From Actinoplanes sp. SE50/110 (lineage in GTDB: Bacteria > Actinomycetota > Actinomycetes > Mycobacteriales > Micromonosporaceae), in NCBI RefSeq assembly GCF_900119315.1, contig NZ_LT827010.1, forward strand, positions 5,303,001-5,367,000: a DNA stretch of 64,000 nucleotides, in the 5' to 3' direction. Of the stretch, positions 1-7,508 are shown in pieces. A program made the translations under genes and the position numbers. Under the pieces are notes generated by a model. The model did not search any database. It worked only from the letters and a program-made list of their open reading frames with translations, and was not told where the DNA came from. Within the stretch, counting starts at the first letter, position 1, and each line of letters begins with the position of its first letter.

Positions 1-77
1 AAAATTGCGTTCCGCGGGCGGCTCCGCAGAGCCAACCGTCCAACCGGACGGCCCGCCGGACCCAGAGACGGAGACAG

Positions 78-518
78 GTGGCCAGCGACCTCGACGACAT
101 CGACCGGCGCATCCTCGCCGAACTCACCCGGGACGGGCGCCTGCCGATCCGGCAGCTCGCCGAGACCCTGCACATCTCGCGGGCCAACGCGTACGCCCGG
201 GTGCAGCGTCTGCGCGAAGCCGGCGTGATCCGCGGCTTCCGCGCCGAGATCGACCACGTCGCGGCCGGCATGACGACATCGGCGTACGTCACCGTCAACC
301 TGCACCAGGCCGAATGGCGCGAGGTCGGCGAACGCCTCCGGCACCTGCCCGGCGTCGTGCACATCGCCCTGGTCGGCGGCGAATTCGACGTGATCCTGCT
401 GGTCCGCGCCCGGGACAACACCGACCTGCGACGACTCGTCCTCGACGAGATCCAGGGCATGCCCGGAGTGGTGAACACCCGGACCCTTCTGGTCTTCGAG
501 GAGTTCGACCTCGCCTGA
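78..518 (+). CDS. Lrp/AsnC family transcriptional regulator
   Basis: A 146-aa DNA-binding regulator of the Lrp/AsnC (feast/famine) family, normal length for the family. Residues about 1-60 form the AsnC-type winged helix-turn-helix (IDRRILAEL, then ISRANAYARVQRL as recognition helix). Residues about 65-140 form the RAM ligand-binding and oligomerisation domain (EFDVILLVRA strand). These proteins usually form octamers and answer to amino acids. The start is GTG with a weak purine-rich site (GAGACAG) just upstream. No target gene is evident: the upstream neighbour lies outside the window, and the PPOX gene follows 21 bp later on the same strand, so the two could be co-transcribed. The family is sure; the ligand cannot be told. 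Confidence 0.9.
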   Translation: MASDLDDIDRRILAELTRDGRLPIRQLAETLHISRANAYARVQRLREAGVIRGFRAEIDHVAAGMTTSAYVTVNLHQAEWREVGERLRHLPGVVHIALVGGEFDVILLVRARDNTDLRRLVLDEIQGMPGVVNTRTLLVFEEFDLA

Positions 519-539
519 CCGCGCACCTAGGATCGCGGC

Positions 540-920
540 ATGAGCATTCCCGCGGAGATCATCGCGAGCAAGCAGATCAGCCTGACCACGTTCCGCAAGG
601 ACGGCACGCCGGTCCCCACCGCGGTCTGGCACGTGGCGTCCGGCGACACCATCACCACGGTCTCCGCCGCGGCCGCCGGCAAGGTCAAGCGGATCCGCAA
701 CAACCCGCGGGTCGAGATCACCGCCTGCGACGTCCGCGGCAACGTCCCGCCCGGCGCGCAGACCATCGCCGGGACGGCGGTGCTGCTCCCGGATTCGCAG
801 ACCGACGCCGCCCGGCGGCTGCTGGAGAGCCGTTACGTCACGGCCCGGATCGGTGGCACGCTCGCCCGGCTGTTCCACATCAAGCGCCCGGCCGCCATCG
901 GCATCGTCATCACCGTGTGA
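540..920 (+). CDS. PPOX-class F420-dependent oxidoreductase
   Basis: A 126-aa split beta-barrel flavin/deazaflavin-binding protein of the pyridoxamine-phosphate-oxidase-like class, typical in size for the actinobacterial F420-dependent branch. Visible features are the N-terminal strand pair (ISLTTFRKDGTPVPTAVW), the GKVKRIRNNPRVEITACD segment that contacts the cofactor phosphate in this family, and a C-terminal substrate-side segment. It should act in the cytoplasm as a homodimer; the substrate is unknown. TAGGA about 8 nt before the ATG fits as ribosome binding site. It follows the Lrp-type regulator by 21 bp and may share its transcript. The family call is firm; cofactor choice (F420 versus FMN) is inferred from the family. 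Confidence 0.85.
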   Translation: MSIPAEIIASKQISLTTFRKDGTPVPTAVWHVASGDTITTVSAAAAGKVKRIRNNPRVEITACDVRGNVPPGAQTIAGTAVLLPDSQTDAARRLLESRYVTARIGGTLARLFHIKRPAAIGIVITV

Positions 921-990
921 GCGGCCGCCATCGTCGCCCGCATTTCGGCGATCACCACCCGTCAATGGATCAGACCTTTAAGGAATCGTC

Positions 991-1383
991 GTGAAAGCAT
1001 TCCGCGAAGCGGTCGAGGCGCGCGACAGCGCCGCCATCGAAGCCCTGCTCGCCGACAACGTCGTCTTCACCAGTCCGGTCGCCCACAAGCCCTATCCCGG
1101 AAAGCCGGTCACCGCCGCGATCCTGCGCGCCGTCCTGCGCGTCTTCGAGGATTTCCGGTACGTCACGGAACTGGCCGGCTCCGACGAGCGCGACCACGCC
1201 CTGGTCTTCCGGGCCACCGTCGGCGGCCGGGAACTCACCGGCTGCGACTTCCTGCACCTGAACGCCGACGGCCTGATCGACGAGTTCATGGTCATGGTCC
1301 GTCCGCTGTCCGCCGCGCAGGCCCTGGCGGAGGCCATGGCCGCCCAGTTCCCGCAGATCCAGCAGGAGGCCGCCCAGGGCTGA
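991..1383 (+). CDS. SnoaL-like / NTF2-fold protein
   Basis: A 130-aa single-domain protein with the SnoaL-like NTF2 cone fold: an N-terminal helix (FREAVEARDSAAIEALLADN), the VVFTSPVAHKPY strand, and a C-terminal pair of long strands (GCDFLHLNADGLIDEFMVMV). Family members are small hydrolases, isomerases or ligand-binding proteins, and this one shows no residue set that fixes a reaction. The start is GTG, with AAGGAA 6-7 nt upstream. It is followed by an 8-bp stem hairpin overlapping its stop codon. Co-transcription with the PPOX gene 70 bp upstream is possible. Fold call good, function unknown. Confidence 0.75.
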   Translation: MKAFREAVEARDSAAIEALLADNVVFTSPVAHKPYPGKPVTAAILRAVLRVFEDFRYVTELAGSDERDHALVFRATVGGRELTGCDFLHLNADGLIDEFMVMVRPLSAAQALAEAMAAQFPQIQQEAAQG

Positions 1384-1396
1384 CCGACGGTCAGCC
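1378..1396. terminator. Hairpin between convergent genes
   Basis: A perfect inverted repeat, GGCTGACC / GGTCAGCC with a 3-nt loop, overlaps the stop codon of the SnoaL-like gene and precedes the convergent PASTA gene. There is no T-run, which is common for actinobacterial terminators. Called from symmetry and position only. Confidence 0.45.
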
Positions 1397-1437
1397 GCCG
1401 GTCCGGGCCCCTCCCCGCGGTCTCGGCCCGCGGTGCC

Positions 1438-1887
1438 TCAATCGTCGCTGTACTTCTTCACCGTCGCGGTGATCAGCGAGCCCTTCCGGACCCTGGAGCC
1501 GGCTTTGCGGTCCTGCGCCAGCACGACCCAGTTCGCGTCGATCACCGGCAGGCGGTGGGCGCCGGTGTCGTCCTTGGCCGGGGCGACGATCAGGCCGGCG
1601 GCGCGCCAGATGTCCTGGGCTGACTGGTAGTCCCGCCCGACCCCGTCGGGCACCCTGACCATGGCCGGAGCCTTCCTGGTGGCCGGTTTCCGGGAGGCCT
1701 CCCGGGTCGGCGTCGCGGTCGCCGGGTCCGGAGTCGCCGGGACGGCGACGGTCGCGGCGGCCGGCCGCACCGAGGCGGCCGCCGACGTCTGCTCACCGCG
1801 GGAACAGGCCCCGGCCAGCCCGACGACGACAATGACCACCAGCGCGCCCCCGAGACGAGCCAATCGCCGTTTCCGCTGCTTTTCCAT
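1438..1887 (-). CDS. PASTA-domain lipoprotein
   Basis: A 149-aa secreted lipoprotein. Residues 1-30 are a lipoprotein signal peptide (basic MEKQRKRR, hydrophobic core, lipobox LAGAC with Cys at about 28). Residues about 30-75 are a low-complexity Ala/Pro/Thr linker. Residues about 80-147 read as one PASTA-type domain (VRVPDGVGRDYQSAQDIWRA ... AGSRVRKGSLITATV), a fold that binds peptidoglycan fragments or beta-lactams in PknB kinases and PBPs. The open frame continues upstream, but this ATG is chosen because AGGAAAG lies at the right distance and the signal peptide begins here. Likely anchored outside the membrane; role unknown. Confidence 0.8.
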   Translation of the reverse strand: MEKQRKRRLARLGGALVVIVVVGLAGACSRGEQTSAAASVRPAAATVAVPATPDPATATPTREASRKPATRKAPAMVRVPDGVGRDYQSAQDIWRAAGLIVAPAKDDTGAHRLPVIDANWVVLAQDRKAGSRVRKGSLITATVKKYSDD

Positions 1888-2035
1888 GCACTTTCCTAGC
1901 CTTGCAACGCCGTTTCCCAGCCCGATTCTATAAGGCCGCCACGGCCTCGTCCGGTCCCGATGCCGAAACTTTGGTATATGAATCATCGACTTTGGACGGA
2001 TGCGCCGAAGGGGCCGTTGCCGGGAGATTGTTCCC

Positions 2036-3172
2036 ATGGCGGCCACACTCCGACGGGCACTCGGCAGCCCGGCCCTGCGCATCCTGGTGCTGGCCCCGTT
2101 CTTCGGCGAGGGCCTGTCCGGCTCCAGCCCACCGCTGGACCTGCTGATGCCGGGGAGGCTCGCTTTCATGATGGCGCTGTACGGGTGCGGCGCCCTCGTG
2201 TGCCGCGACATCGCCCACCGGTTCCGGCTGGGCTTGCCCGGCCTGATCCTGCTCGGCGTCGCCTACGCCATCTGGGAGGAGGGCCTCGTCGACCGCTACT
2301 GGTTCCTCCCGGCCTTCTGGACCGATTCCGGCATCGGCTCCTACAGCGTCGTCGGGCACACCAACCTGCTGCTCGCCGCGCACCTCACCGTCTTCCACAC
2401 CACGATCAGCATCGGCGCCGCGATCCTGGTCGTGGAGGCGCTCGTCCCCCGGGCCCGCGACCGTCCCTGGGCCTCCCGCCCGGCCCTGGGGCTGACCGGC
2501 CTGACGCTGGCCGCCACGCCGCTGATCTACGGTGAGTTCGCCCAGCGGCCGCCGGCCGCCGTCCTGGTCGCCACCGGCGCTCTGCTGATCGCCGTCATCG
2601 CGCTCGCCTTCCCGGTCGGCCGCCGCCGGCCCGGCGCACCCCCTGCCGCCGCCGGCCACTCACCGCGCCGGCGGACGCCGACCCGCCGGGACGACGGATC
2701 CCGCCCCCGAGGACGGCTCGGGGCGATCGCCTTCACCGGGGCGGCCGCCCACTGGATCCTCACCTACGCCGTGCCCGGGACCGGTCTGCCCTGGCCCCTC
2801 GGCCTGTCCCTGGCTCTGCTCCCCGTCGTCGTCGCCGCCCTGCTGCTCGCCCGGCTCGCGACCACGGGCCCGTACGGAGCCGACGGCCTTCGCGTGATCA
2901 TCGGCCTGCTCACCTTCTTCGCCCTCCTCGACCTGCTGGTCGCCGCGCTGGGCCGCTACGACATGCTGCTCAGCGCTGCACTCGCCGCCTGGCTGGCGCG
3001 CCACCTGCACCACCGGCAGGCCGCCGGCCACCCGGGCCCGCCACGTGGCGTGAGCTCGGTAACGTCCGGGTGTGAATCGACGGGGATGGGTCCTGATGTT
3101 CATCGCCGCCAGCGTCCTGGCTCTGGTGGCGCTCGCCTCCAACGTGACGACGGTGAGCCAGCTGGAGGGTAG
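2036..3172 (+). CDS. Multi-pass membrane protein
   Basis: About 378 aa with roughly eight to ten hydrophobic segments and a charged, Pro/Arg-rich cytoplasmic-type loop near residues 200-230. An acidic motif (AIWEEGLVDRYW) lies in the first third; EExxx-type acidic pairs inside membrane segments occur in CPBP/Abi intramembrane proteases, but the other CPBP motifs are not convincing, so no function is assigned. ATG at 2036 is preferred over the in-frame ATG at 2000 because GGGAG lies 9-10 nt before it. The last 30-odd codons overlap the next gene by 101 nt and look non-membrane and low in conservation signal, so the true end or a frameshift near 3060 should be considered. Confidence 0.65.
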   Translation: MAATLRRALGSPALRILVLAPFFGEGLSGSSPPLDLLMPGRLAFMMALYGCGALVCRDIAHRFRLGLPGLILLGVAYAIWEEGLVDRYWFLPAFWTDSGIGSYSVVGHTNLLLAAHLTVFHTTISIGAAILVVEALVPRARDRPWASRPALGLTGLTLAATPLIYGEFAQRPPAAVLVATGALLIAVIALAFPVGRRRPGAPPAAAGHSPRRRTPTRRDDGSRPRGRLGAIAFTGAAAHWILTYAVPGTGLPWPLGLSLALLPVVVAALLLARLATTGPYGADGLRVIIGLLTFFALLDLLVAALGRYDMLLSAALAAWLARHLHHRQAAGHPGPPRGVSSVTSGCESTGMGPDVHRRQRPGSGGARLQRDDGEPAGG

Positions 3173-3671
3173 GGCGAACACCCTGTTGGCCGCTCGGATG
3201 ACCCTCAGCGAGCTGGTCAACGCGGGAGCACTCTGGGCCGGGCTGGGCGTGCTGTCCGGGTGGCTCGTCCGCGGCCGCGCCCAGGCCGTCGTCGCCGGCA
3301 TCATCGCACTGCTCACCGCCTGCGTGGTGCACTACGGCGTGGGCCTCGCCCTGGGCATGTTCGATGCGGGCGTCTGGGCGGACAACTCCTCGTGGTTCCT
3401 GGCCGCGGTGATCCTGGGCGGACCGCTCGGCCTGGTCGGCGCGATCGCCCGTCGGCCGGACGGCTGGGGCATCGGGGCCCGGCTCGTCGTCCCCGTCGGA
3501 GCCGTGATCCAGCCGTTCTACCTGGGGTTGTTCACCACCCCCGCGGCCCTGCCCTGGCCGGACCGCGCGGCCGATTTCATCACCGGGCTGACACTGGTGA
3601 CAGCCGGCGCGACGGGCGGCTTCTGGATCCTGGCCACCGGCCGGCGACAGCGCGGCAGTGGCGAGCCGTGA
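3072..3671 (+). CDS. DUF6518-like membrane protein
   Basis: A 199-aa integral membrane protein with five to six hydrophobic segments (first at residues 6-23, then about 50-65, 70-95, 108-125, 138-160 and 170-190). It resembles the small DUF6518-type membrane proteins of actinobacteria, whose function is unknown. The start is the GTG giving MNRRGW; an internal ATG (MFIAAS) eight codons later is an alternative. The long 101-nt overlap with the preceding membrane gene suggests translational coupling or a wrong upstream stop. It ends 50 bp before a convergent DUF1990 gene. Confidence 0.65.
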   Translation: MNRRGWVLMFIAASVLALVALASNVTTVSQLEGRANTLLAARMTLSELVNAGALWAGLGVLSGWLVRGRAQAVVAGIIALLTACVVHYGVGLALGMFDAGVWADNSSWFLAAVILGGPLGLVGAIARRPDGWGIGARLVVPVGAVIQPFYLGLFTTPAALPWPDRAADFITGLTLVTAGATGGFWILATGRRQRGSGEP

Positions 3672-3723
3672 CCCGGGCGCGTGGAGCCGGTTCTCCCTGA
3701 CCGCACCGGCCGCCGGGTGTCCC

Positions 3724-4260
3724 CTACCGGTGGGCGAGGCGCCGCAGCGCGGTGACATAGCGATCGGTCGCATACTGCTGGACCAGGCGGGTGACCGGGC
3801 CGCCCACGCGCGCCATCAGCGACGCCGGCCGGCTGAAGGCCCGGACCCGGAAGCGGACCTCTCCGGTCCCGGTGACAGCCAGCATGAACGCCTCCTCACC
3901 CGTCTCCGGATGACCGGGCAGCGTCCCGTAGGCGAAGCCACACCGATCCGGTTCGTCGACCGCGTACACCACCCGGCACGGAATGGCGAGACCGATCAGG
4001 CTCCCGCCGACCCGCAGGACCACGTTGACCCCGGCCGCGGCCCGCCCGTCGGCGTGGACCACGGTGAGCCCGGCCTCCTCATGCATCCGCCAGCCGAGCA
4101 GGGCGGCCCCGGCCCGCCGGAAGACCTCCGGGCCGTCTCCCAACCGCACGTCACGCGTCACGTGCCCGTAGCCCTCCGGCATCGACTCAGCCCGGGTGGC
4201 ACCGACCTCCCGATAGGTCAAGGAGGCAGCGCCCAGCTCAGAACCCATTGCCCGCCGCAT
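3724..4260 (-). CDS. DUF1990 family protein
   Basis: A 178-aa cytoplasmic protein of the DUF1990 family, of usual length. Recognisable signatures are SLTYREVGATR near the N-terminus, GWRMHEEAGL, the long strand region VNVVLRVGGSLIGLAIPCRVVYAV, the GFAYGTLPGHPETGEEAF block and the C-terminal RYVTALRRL. No biochemical role is established for this family. Start could be this ATG or an ATG four codons later (MGSEL). First member on the minus strand downstream of two other small genes (DUF6578 and an unknown), with 46-69 bp gaps, so a loose operon is possible. Confidence 0.8.
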   Translation of the reverse strand: MRRAMGSELGAASLTYREVGATRAESMPEGYGHVTRDVRLGDGPEVFRRAGAALLGWRMHEEAGLTVVHADGRAAAGVNVVLRVGGSLIGLAIPCRVVYAVDEPDRCGFAYGTLPGHPETGEEAFMLAVTGTGEVRFRVRAFSRPASLMARVGGPVTRLVQQYATDRYVTALRRLAHR

Positions 4261-4306
4261 CCCGCCACGCTACTGCCCCGCCCGGTGACGTGCTCAGCTG
4301 CGGTGG

Positions 4307-4717
4307 TTACGCCCCCTCGTCCACGGCCAACCCCACCAGGTAGCCGACGAACGTGAGGTCACCCCGGTCCTGCCCCGCCACCGCGGTGTTCCGCACCGAT
4401 ACCGTGGTCCCGGACCCGGCGACCGGATGGAGCCCGTTGACGTCCGGCGACAGCGGGGCGTACCGGCAGTGCACCGCCTCGATCGACACCACGGTCCCGA
4501 CCGTCGGCGGCACGCCTTCCGGCTCGTTCCCGTGATGCTCCTCCGCCTTGTCGACACTGCCGGCCAGGCCACCGCCCAGGAAACTCGCCAACCACTCGCG
4601 ATCGAGATCCCGCAGCACCCAGGAAACCTCCTGGCCCACCGCGAACGGCTCTCCGCAGCATTCCAGCTGCCAACCGTCCACCCACACCGTGACCACCGGA
4701 GCCCCCATCCCTCGCAC
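4307..4717 (-). CDS. DUF6578-like protein
   Basis: A 136-aa soluble protein that opens with VTVWVDGWQLECCGEPF followed by VGQEVSWVLRD, the recognisable N-terminus of actinobacterial DUF6578-type proteins. Beta-rich, no signal peptide, no membrane segment. Two Cys residues (CC) are adjacent at about position 20. A GTG start is given; an ATG three codons in (MGAP) has a purine-rich GAGGG too close to it, so the start is uncertain by three residues. Function unknown for the family. Same-strand neighbours are spaced 46 and 69 bp away. Confidence 0.65.
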   Translation of the reverse strand: MRGMGAPVVTVWVDGWQLECCGEPFAVGQEVSWVLRDLDREWLASFLGGGLAGSVDKAEEHHGNEPEGVPPTVGTVVSIEAVHCRYAPLSPDVNGLHPVAGSGTTVSVRNTAVAGQDRGDLTFVGYLVGLAVDEGA

Positions 4718-4786
4718 CGGCCGACACCATCACCATCCGGCCGCCAGGGCAAGGCGATTGCGGGCTGGAGCGGGCGGCAGCGTGCG

Positions 4787-5200
4787 CTACCTCCGGAGCG
4801 CTCGCCACCACTGTTCGTCGACGGTCAGTTCGTGCGTCTCCAGCAACGCCCGCTCGAACGCACGAGGGTCGACGGGCCGAGCAGGGCCTCGACGAGTGAT
4901 CGCGAGGATCTCCTCCGGTAGGTGGACATCATGCGACTCCACGTAGTGCACCAGGCCCGCCGGCCAGATCAGATGTTCGCCGTCGGTCAGTTCCGTGCTT
5001 CCGTTGCCCACCCCGCATAGGTGGCACACCGAAATACCGGACATGGCGACGACCACGGTCCCCGAACGGAGATACGCGATGACCGCGTCCCGCTCCTGCG
5101 CCGCGACGTCTGCGCACACGAAGTCGCGGACATCCGGCCAGCCGTCCGGCGCCGCCGGATCGTCCCAGTAGCCGACCAGCCGCAGCGACTTCTGAGTCAC
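4787..5200 (-). CDS. Conserved protein of unknown function
   Basis: A 137-aa soluble protein. The N-terminus (KSLRLVGYWDDP, then WPDVRDFV) and a mid-region with two Cys (SVCHLCGVGNGSTELTDGEH) are distinctive, followed by a WPAGLVHYVESHDVHLPEEI segment and an ending EQWWRALRR. Similar proteins occur scattered in Streptomyces and relatives, but I know of no assigned role. GTG start with a strong GGAGGG site 5 nt upstream. First gene of a possible three-gene minus-strand run (this, DUF6578, DUF1990). Confidence 0.6.
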   Translation of the reverse strand: MTQKSLRLVGYWDDPAAPDGWPDVRDFVCADVAAQERDAVIAYLRSGTVVVAMSGISVCHLCGVGNGSTELTDGEHLIWPAGLVHYVESHDVHLPEEILAITRRGPARPVDPRAFERALLETHELTVDEQWWRALRR

Positions 5201-5411
5201 CGGATCCCTCCGCCCACGAGCCGCAGAGTACCGGCCAACGGCGACCTACCTGCATCCACCCGACCGCAGGCGGCGATGGATGGCGGTGGCGAATCCGAGG
5301 TCACGCCGGGTGGGCTGGTAGGGATCCGGCAGGTGTACGCGGTCGGCCGGCACAGTGCGGGCAGCCTTCCGTTGGACGGCCGGTCAGGATGTCCGCTGTA
5401 AGACTGGCGGG

Positions 5412-6452
5412 GTGATCTCTTTTGCCAGTGACAATCACAGTGGGGCGCATCCTGAGGTGCTGGCCGCTCTCGCGGACGCCAATCAGGGGCATGCGGAGAG
5501 TTATGGGCGGGACCCGTTGACCGCCCGCCTGCAGGACGTCTTCCGCGACCATTTCGGCCCGACCGCCACCACCTATCCGGTGGTCACCGGCACCGGGGCG
5601 AACGTGGTGGCGCTGCAGGCCGCCACCGACCGGTGGGGTGCGGTGATCTGCGTCGACACCGCGCACATCCACGTCGACGAGTGCGGCGCGCCGGAACGGG
5701 TCGGCGGGCTGAAACTTCTGCCGGTGCCGGCCGTGCACGGCAAGCTGACCGTGGCGGCGATCCGGCGGGAGGCGTGGGGTTTCGACGATGAACACCGCGC
5801 CCGGCCGCAGGTCGTGTCGCTGGCCCAGGCCACCGAGTCGGGGACCGTCTACACCCCGGACGAGGTGGGCGAGATCGCCGCGTTCGCGCACGAGCATGGC
5901 ATGGTCGTGCACCTGGACGGCGCCCGGATCGCGAATGCCGCCGCCCATCTCGGGGTGCCGCTGCGGGCGTTCACCACCGACGCCGGAGTGGACATCCTGT
6001 CGTTCGGCGGTACGAAGAACGGCATGCTGTTCGGGGAGGCGGTGGTGGTGCTCGATCCGCGGCTGGATCGGGGGCTGGAGCATCTGCGCATGTCGTCGAT
6101 GCAGCTGATGTCGAAGATGCGGTTCGCCTCCGCCCAGTTCCTGGCGCTGCTGCAGGGTGATCTGTGGCTGCGCGGCGCCCGGCACGCCAACGCGATGGCC
6201 ACCCGGCTGGCCGACCGGGTGCGGGACCTGCCGGGGCTGACGATCGACCGCCCGGTGCAGGCGAACGCGGTGTTCGCGCGGCTGCCCGCGGACGCCCTGG
6301 CCACGCTGCACGAGCAGTTTCTCTTCCATGACTGGCCGAGTGGCGAGGCGCGGTGGATGACGTCGTTCGACACCACCGCGGCGGATGTCGACCGGCTGGC
6401 AGACGCCATCCGGGCGGCGTGCCCAAATCGGGTGAATTACTCCCAACGGTGA
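5412..6452 (+). CDS. Low-specificity threonine aldolase (beta-eliminating lyase family)
   Basis: A 346-aa fold-type I PLP enzyme of the threonine aldolase/beta-eliminating lyase family, which splits L-threonine or allo-threonine to glycine and acetaldehyde. The N-terminal SFASDNHSGAHPEVL, the PVVTGTGANVVAL cofactor-site segment, MVVHLDGARIANA (Asp that pairs with the PLP ring nitrogen) and LSFGGTKNGMLFGEA (the Schiff-base Lys sits in GGTKN) are all present. The frame is open upstream, but GTG at 5412 gives the standard family N-terminus. Normal length. It stands alone, ending 36 bp before a secreted-protein gene. Confidence 0.9.
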   Translation: MISFASDNHSGAHPEVLAALADANQGHAESYGRDPLTARLQDVFRDHFGPTATTYPVVTGTGANVVALQAATDRWGAVICVDTAHIHVDECGAPERVGGLKLLPVPAVHGKLTVAAIRREAWGFDDEHRARPQVVSLAQATESGTVYTPDEVGEIAAFAHEHGMVVHLDGARIANAAAHLGVPLRAFTTDAGVDILSFGGTKNGMLFGEAVVVLDPRLDRGLEHLRMSSMQLMSKMRFASAQFLALLQGDLWLRGARHANAMATRLADRVRDLPGLTIDRPVQANAVFARLPADALATLHEQFLFHDWPSGEARWMTSFDTTAADVDRLADAIRAACPNRVNYSQR

Positions 6453-6488
6453 CACCAAACGGGCTCGGAGGGCGGAGGATGGCGCGCA

Positions 6489-7469
6489 ATGAGACCGAAG
6501 CTGCTCGCGGCCCTCGCCGCCCTCACCGTGACCCTGCCGATCGGATCGTCCGCGCAGGCCGCGCCCGACCCCGCGCCGAACGGGCGGATCTCGCTCGCCG
6601 ACCTGCGGGAGGCGACGCTCGACGTCCCGGCCTGGCCCGCGGACAACGTGCGGGGACCGTCTGGGCGCCTGCACTTCCACCGGGGTCAGGTGCCGGTCGA
6701 GGGAGGGAGCGTGGCGGAGGGGCAACCGCCGTACGGTGACTCGATCCTGATCCTGTCGGTCGCCTATGGCGACGTCGATCATGACGGTGCGGACGAAACC
6801 ATCGTCACGTTCGGTTGTCTCATCGAGGGCGGCAGCAAACAGGTCGTGGTGTACGACCGGGACGCCACCGGCGCGATCATCTCCCTCGGGCGGGTGGCGG
6901 CGACCACCGGACCGGTCCGGGACATCCGCGCGGACAGCCCGAAGGTGACCGGCGGGGTGCTGACCACGGCCGTCGCCGACTATCAGCGGTGCTGCGACGA
7001 CCGTACGCCGCAGATCTGGCAGACCCGCGGCTACGCCCTGCGGAGCGGCAAGTTCGTGCAGGTCAGCGGCCCACGAAGGATGCCGGTCAACCCGCACGTG
7101 ACGGACGCGTCGATCACCGCCGGTCCGCTGACGCTCGGGCCGGAGAAGGACGGTTTCCGGTACGGCACGACCATCGTGACCGTGACCCGTCACCGGGGTG
7201 CGCGACCGGAACAGTTCACCCTCTCGTTCTTCCCGCCGGAGGGCCTGGAACGCTCCGGCGCCGGCTGGCCGAAGGTCACCGAGGAGCCGGACTGGTTCCG
7301 GGTGACGGTCCCGGCCCCGCCGTCCGACGACACCGTCAGCTACCCGTTCACCTTCCGGCGCCCGGCCGCGGCCACCGGCGGTGAGCTGGACATCGAGCTG
7401 GGCACGGTGCCGGAGATGGGCCTCGCCGTCCCGTGGACCGCGGACGCGGCGGCGCCGATTCGTCCGTAG
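6489..7469 (+). CDS. Secreted protein of unknown function
   Basis: A 326-aa protein with a Sec signal peptide at residues 1-24 (RPKLLAALAALTVTLPIG, cleavage after AQA). The mature part has one acidic loop that resembles a calcium-binding FG-GAP/VCBS loop (YGDVDHDGADETIV) followed by beta-rich sequence; similar exported proteins of Micromonosporaceae and Streptomyces carry this loop and have no known role. GGAGG lies about 10 nt before the ATG. No partner is obvious: the aldolase is upstream and a GGDEF-EAL gene follows 40 bp later, so it could lead a two-gene transcript with the latter. Confidence 0.75.
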   Translation: MRPKLLAALAALTVTLPIGSSAQAAPDPAPNGRISLADLREATLDVPAWPADNVRGPSGRLHFHRGQVPVEGGSVAEGQPPYGDSILILSVAYGDVDHDGADETIVTFGCLIEGGSKQVVVYDRDATGAIISLGRVAATTGPVRDIRADSPKVTGGVLTTAVADYQRCCDDRTPQIWQTRGYALRSGKFVQVSGPRRMPVNPHVTDASITAGPLTLGPEKDGFRYGTTIVTVTRHRGARPEQFTLSFFPPEGLERSGAGWPKVTEEPDWFRVTVPAPPSDDTVSYPFTFRRPAAATGGELDIELGTVPEMGLAVPWTADAAAPIRP

Positions 7470-7508
7470 GGCTCACGCCGGGGGCTCAGCGTCCGATGGT
7501 CATCCTTG

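Noticed and set aside
1..77. Sought an upstream gene end or tRNA at the left edge
   Set aside because: The 77 bp show only short symmetric GC runs (CCGCGGGCGG); too little to call anything.
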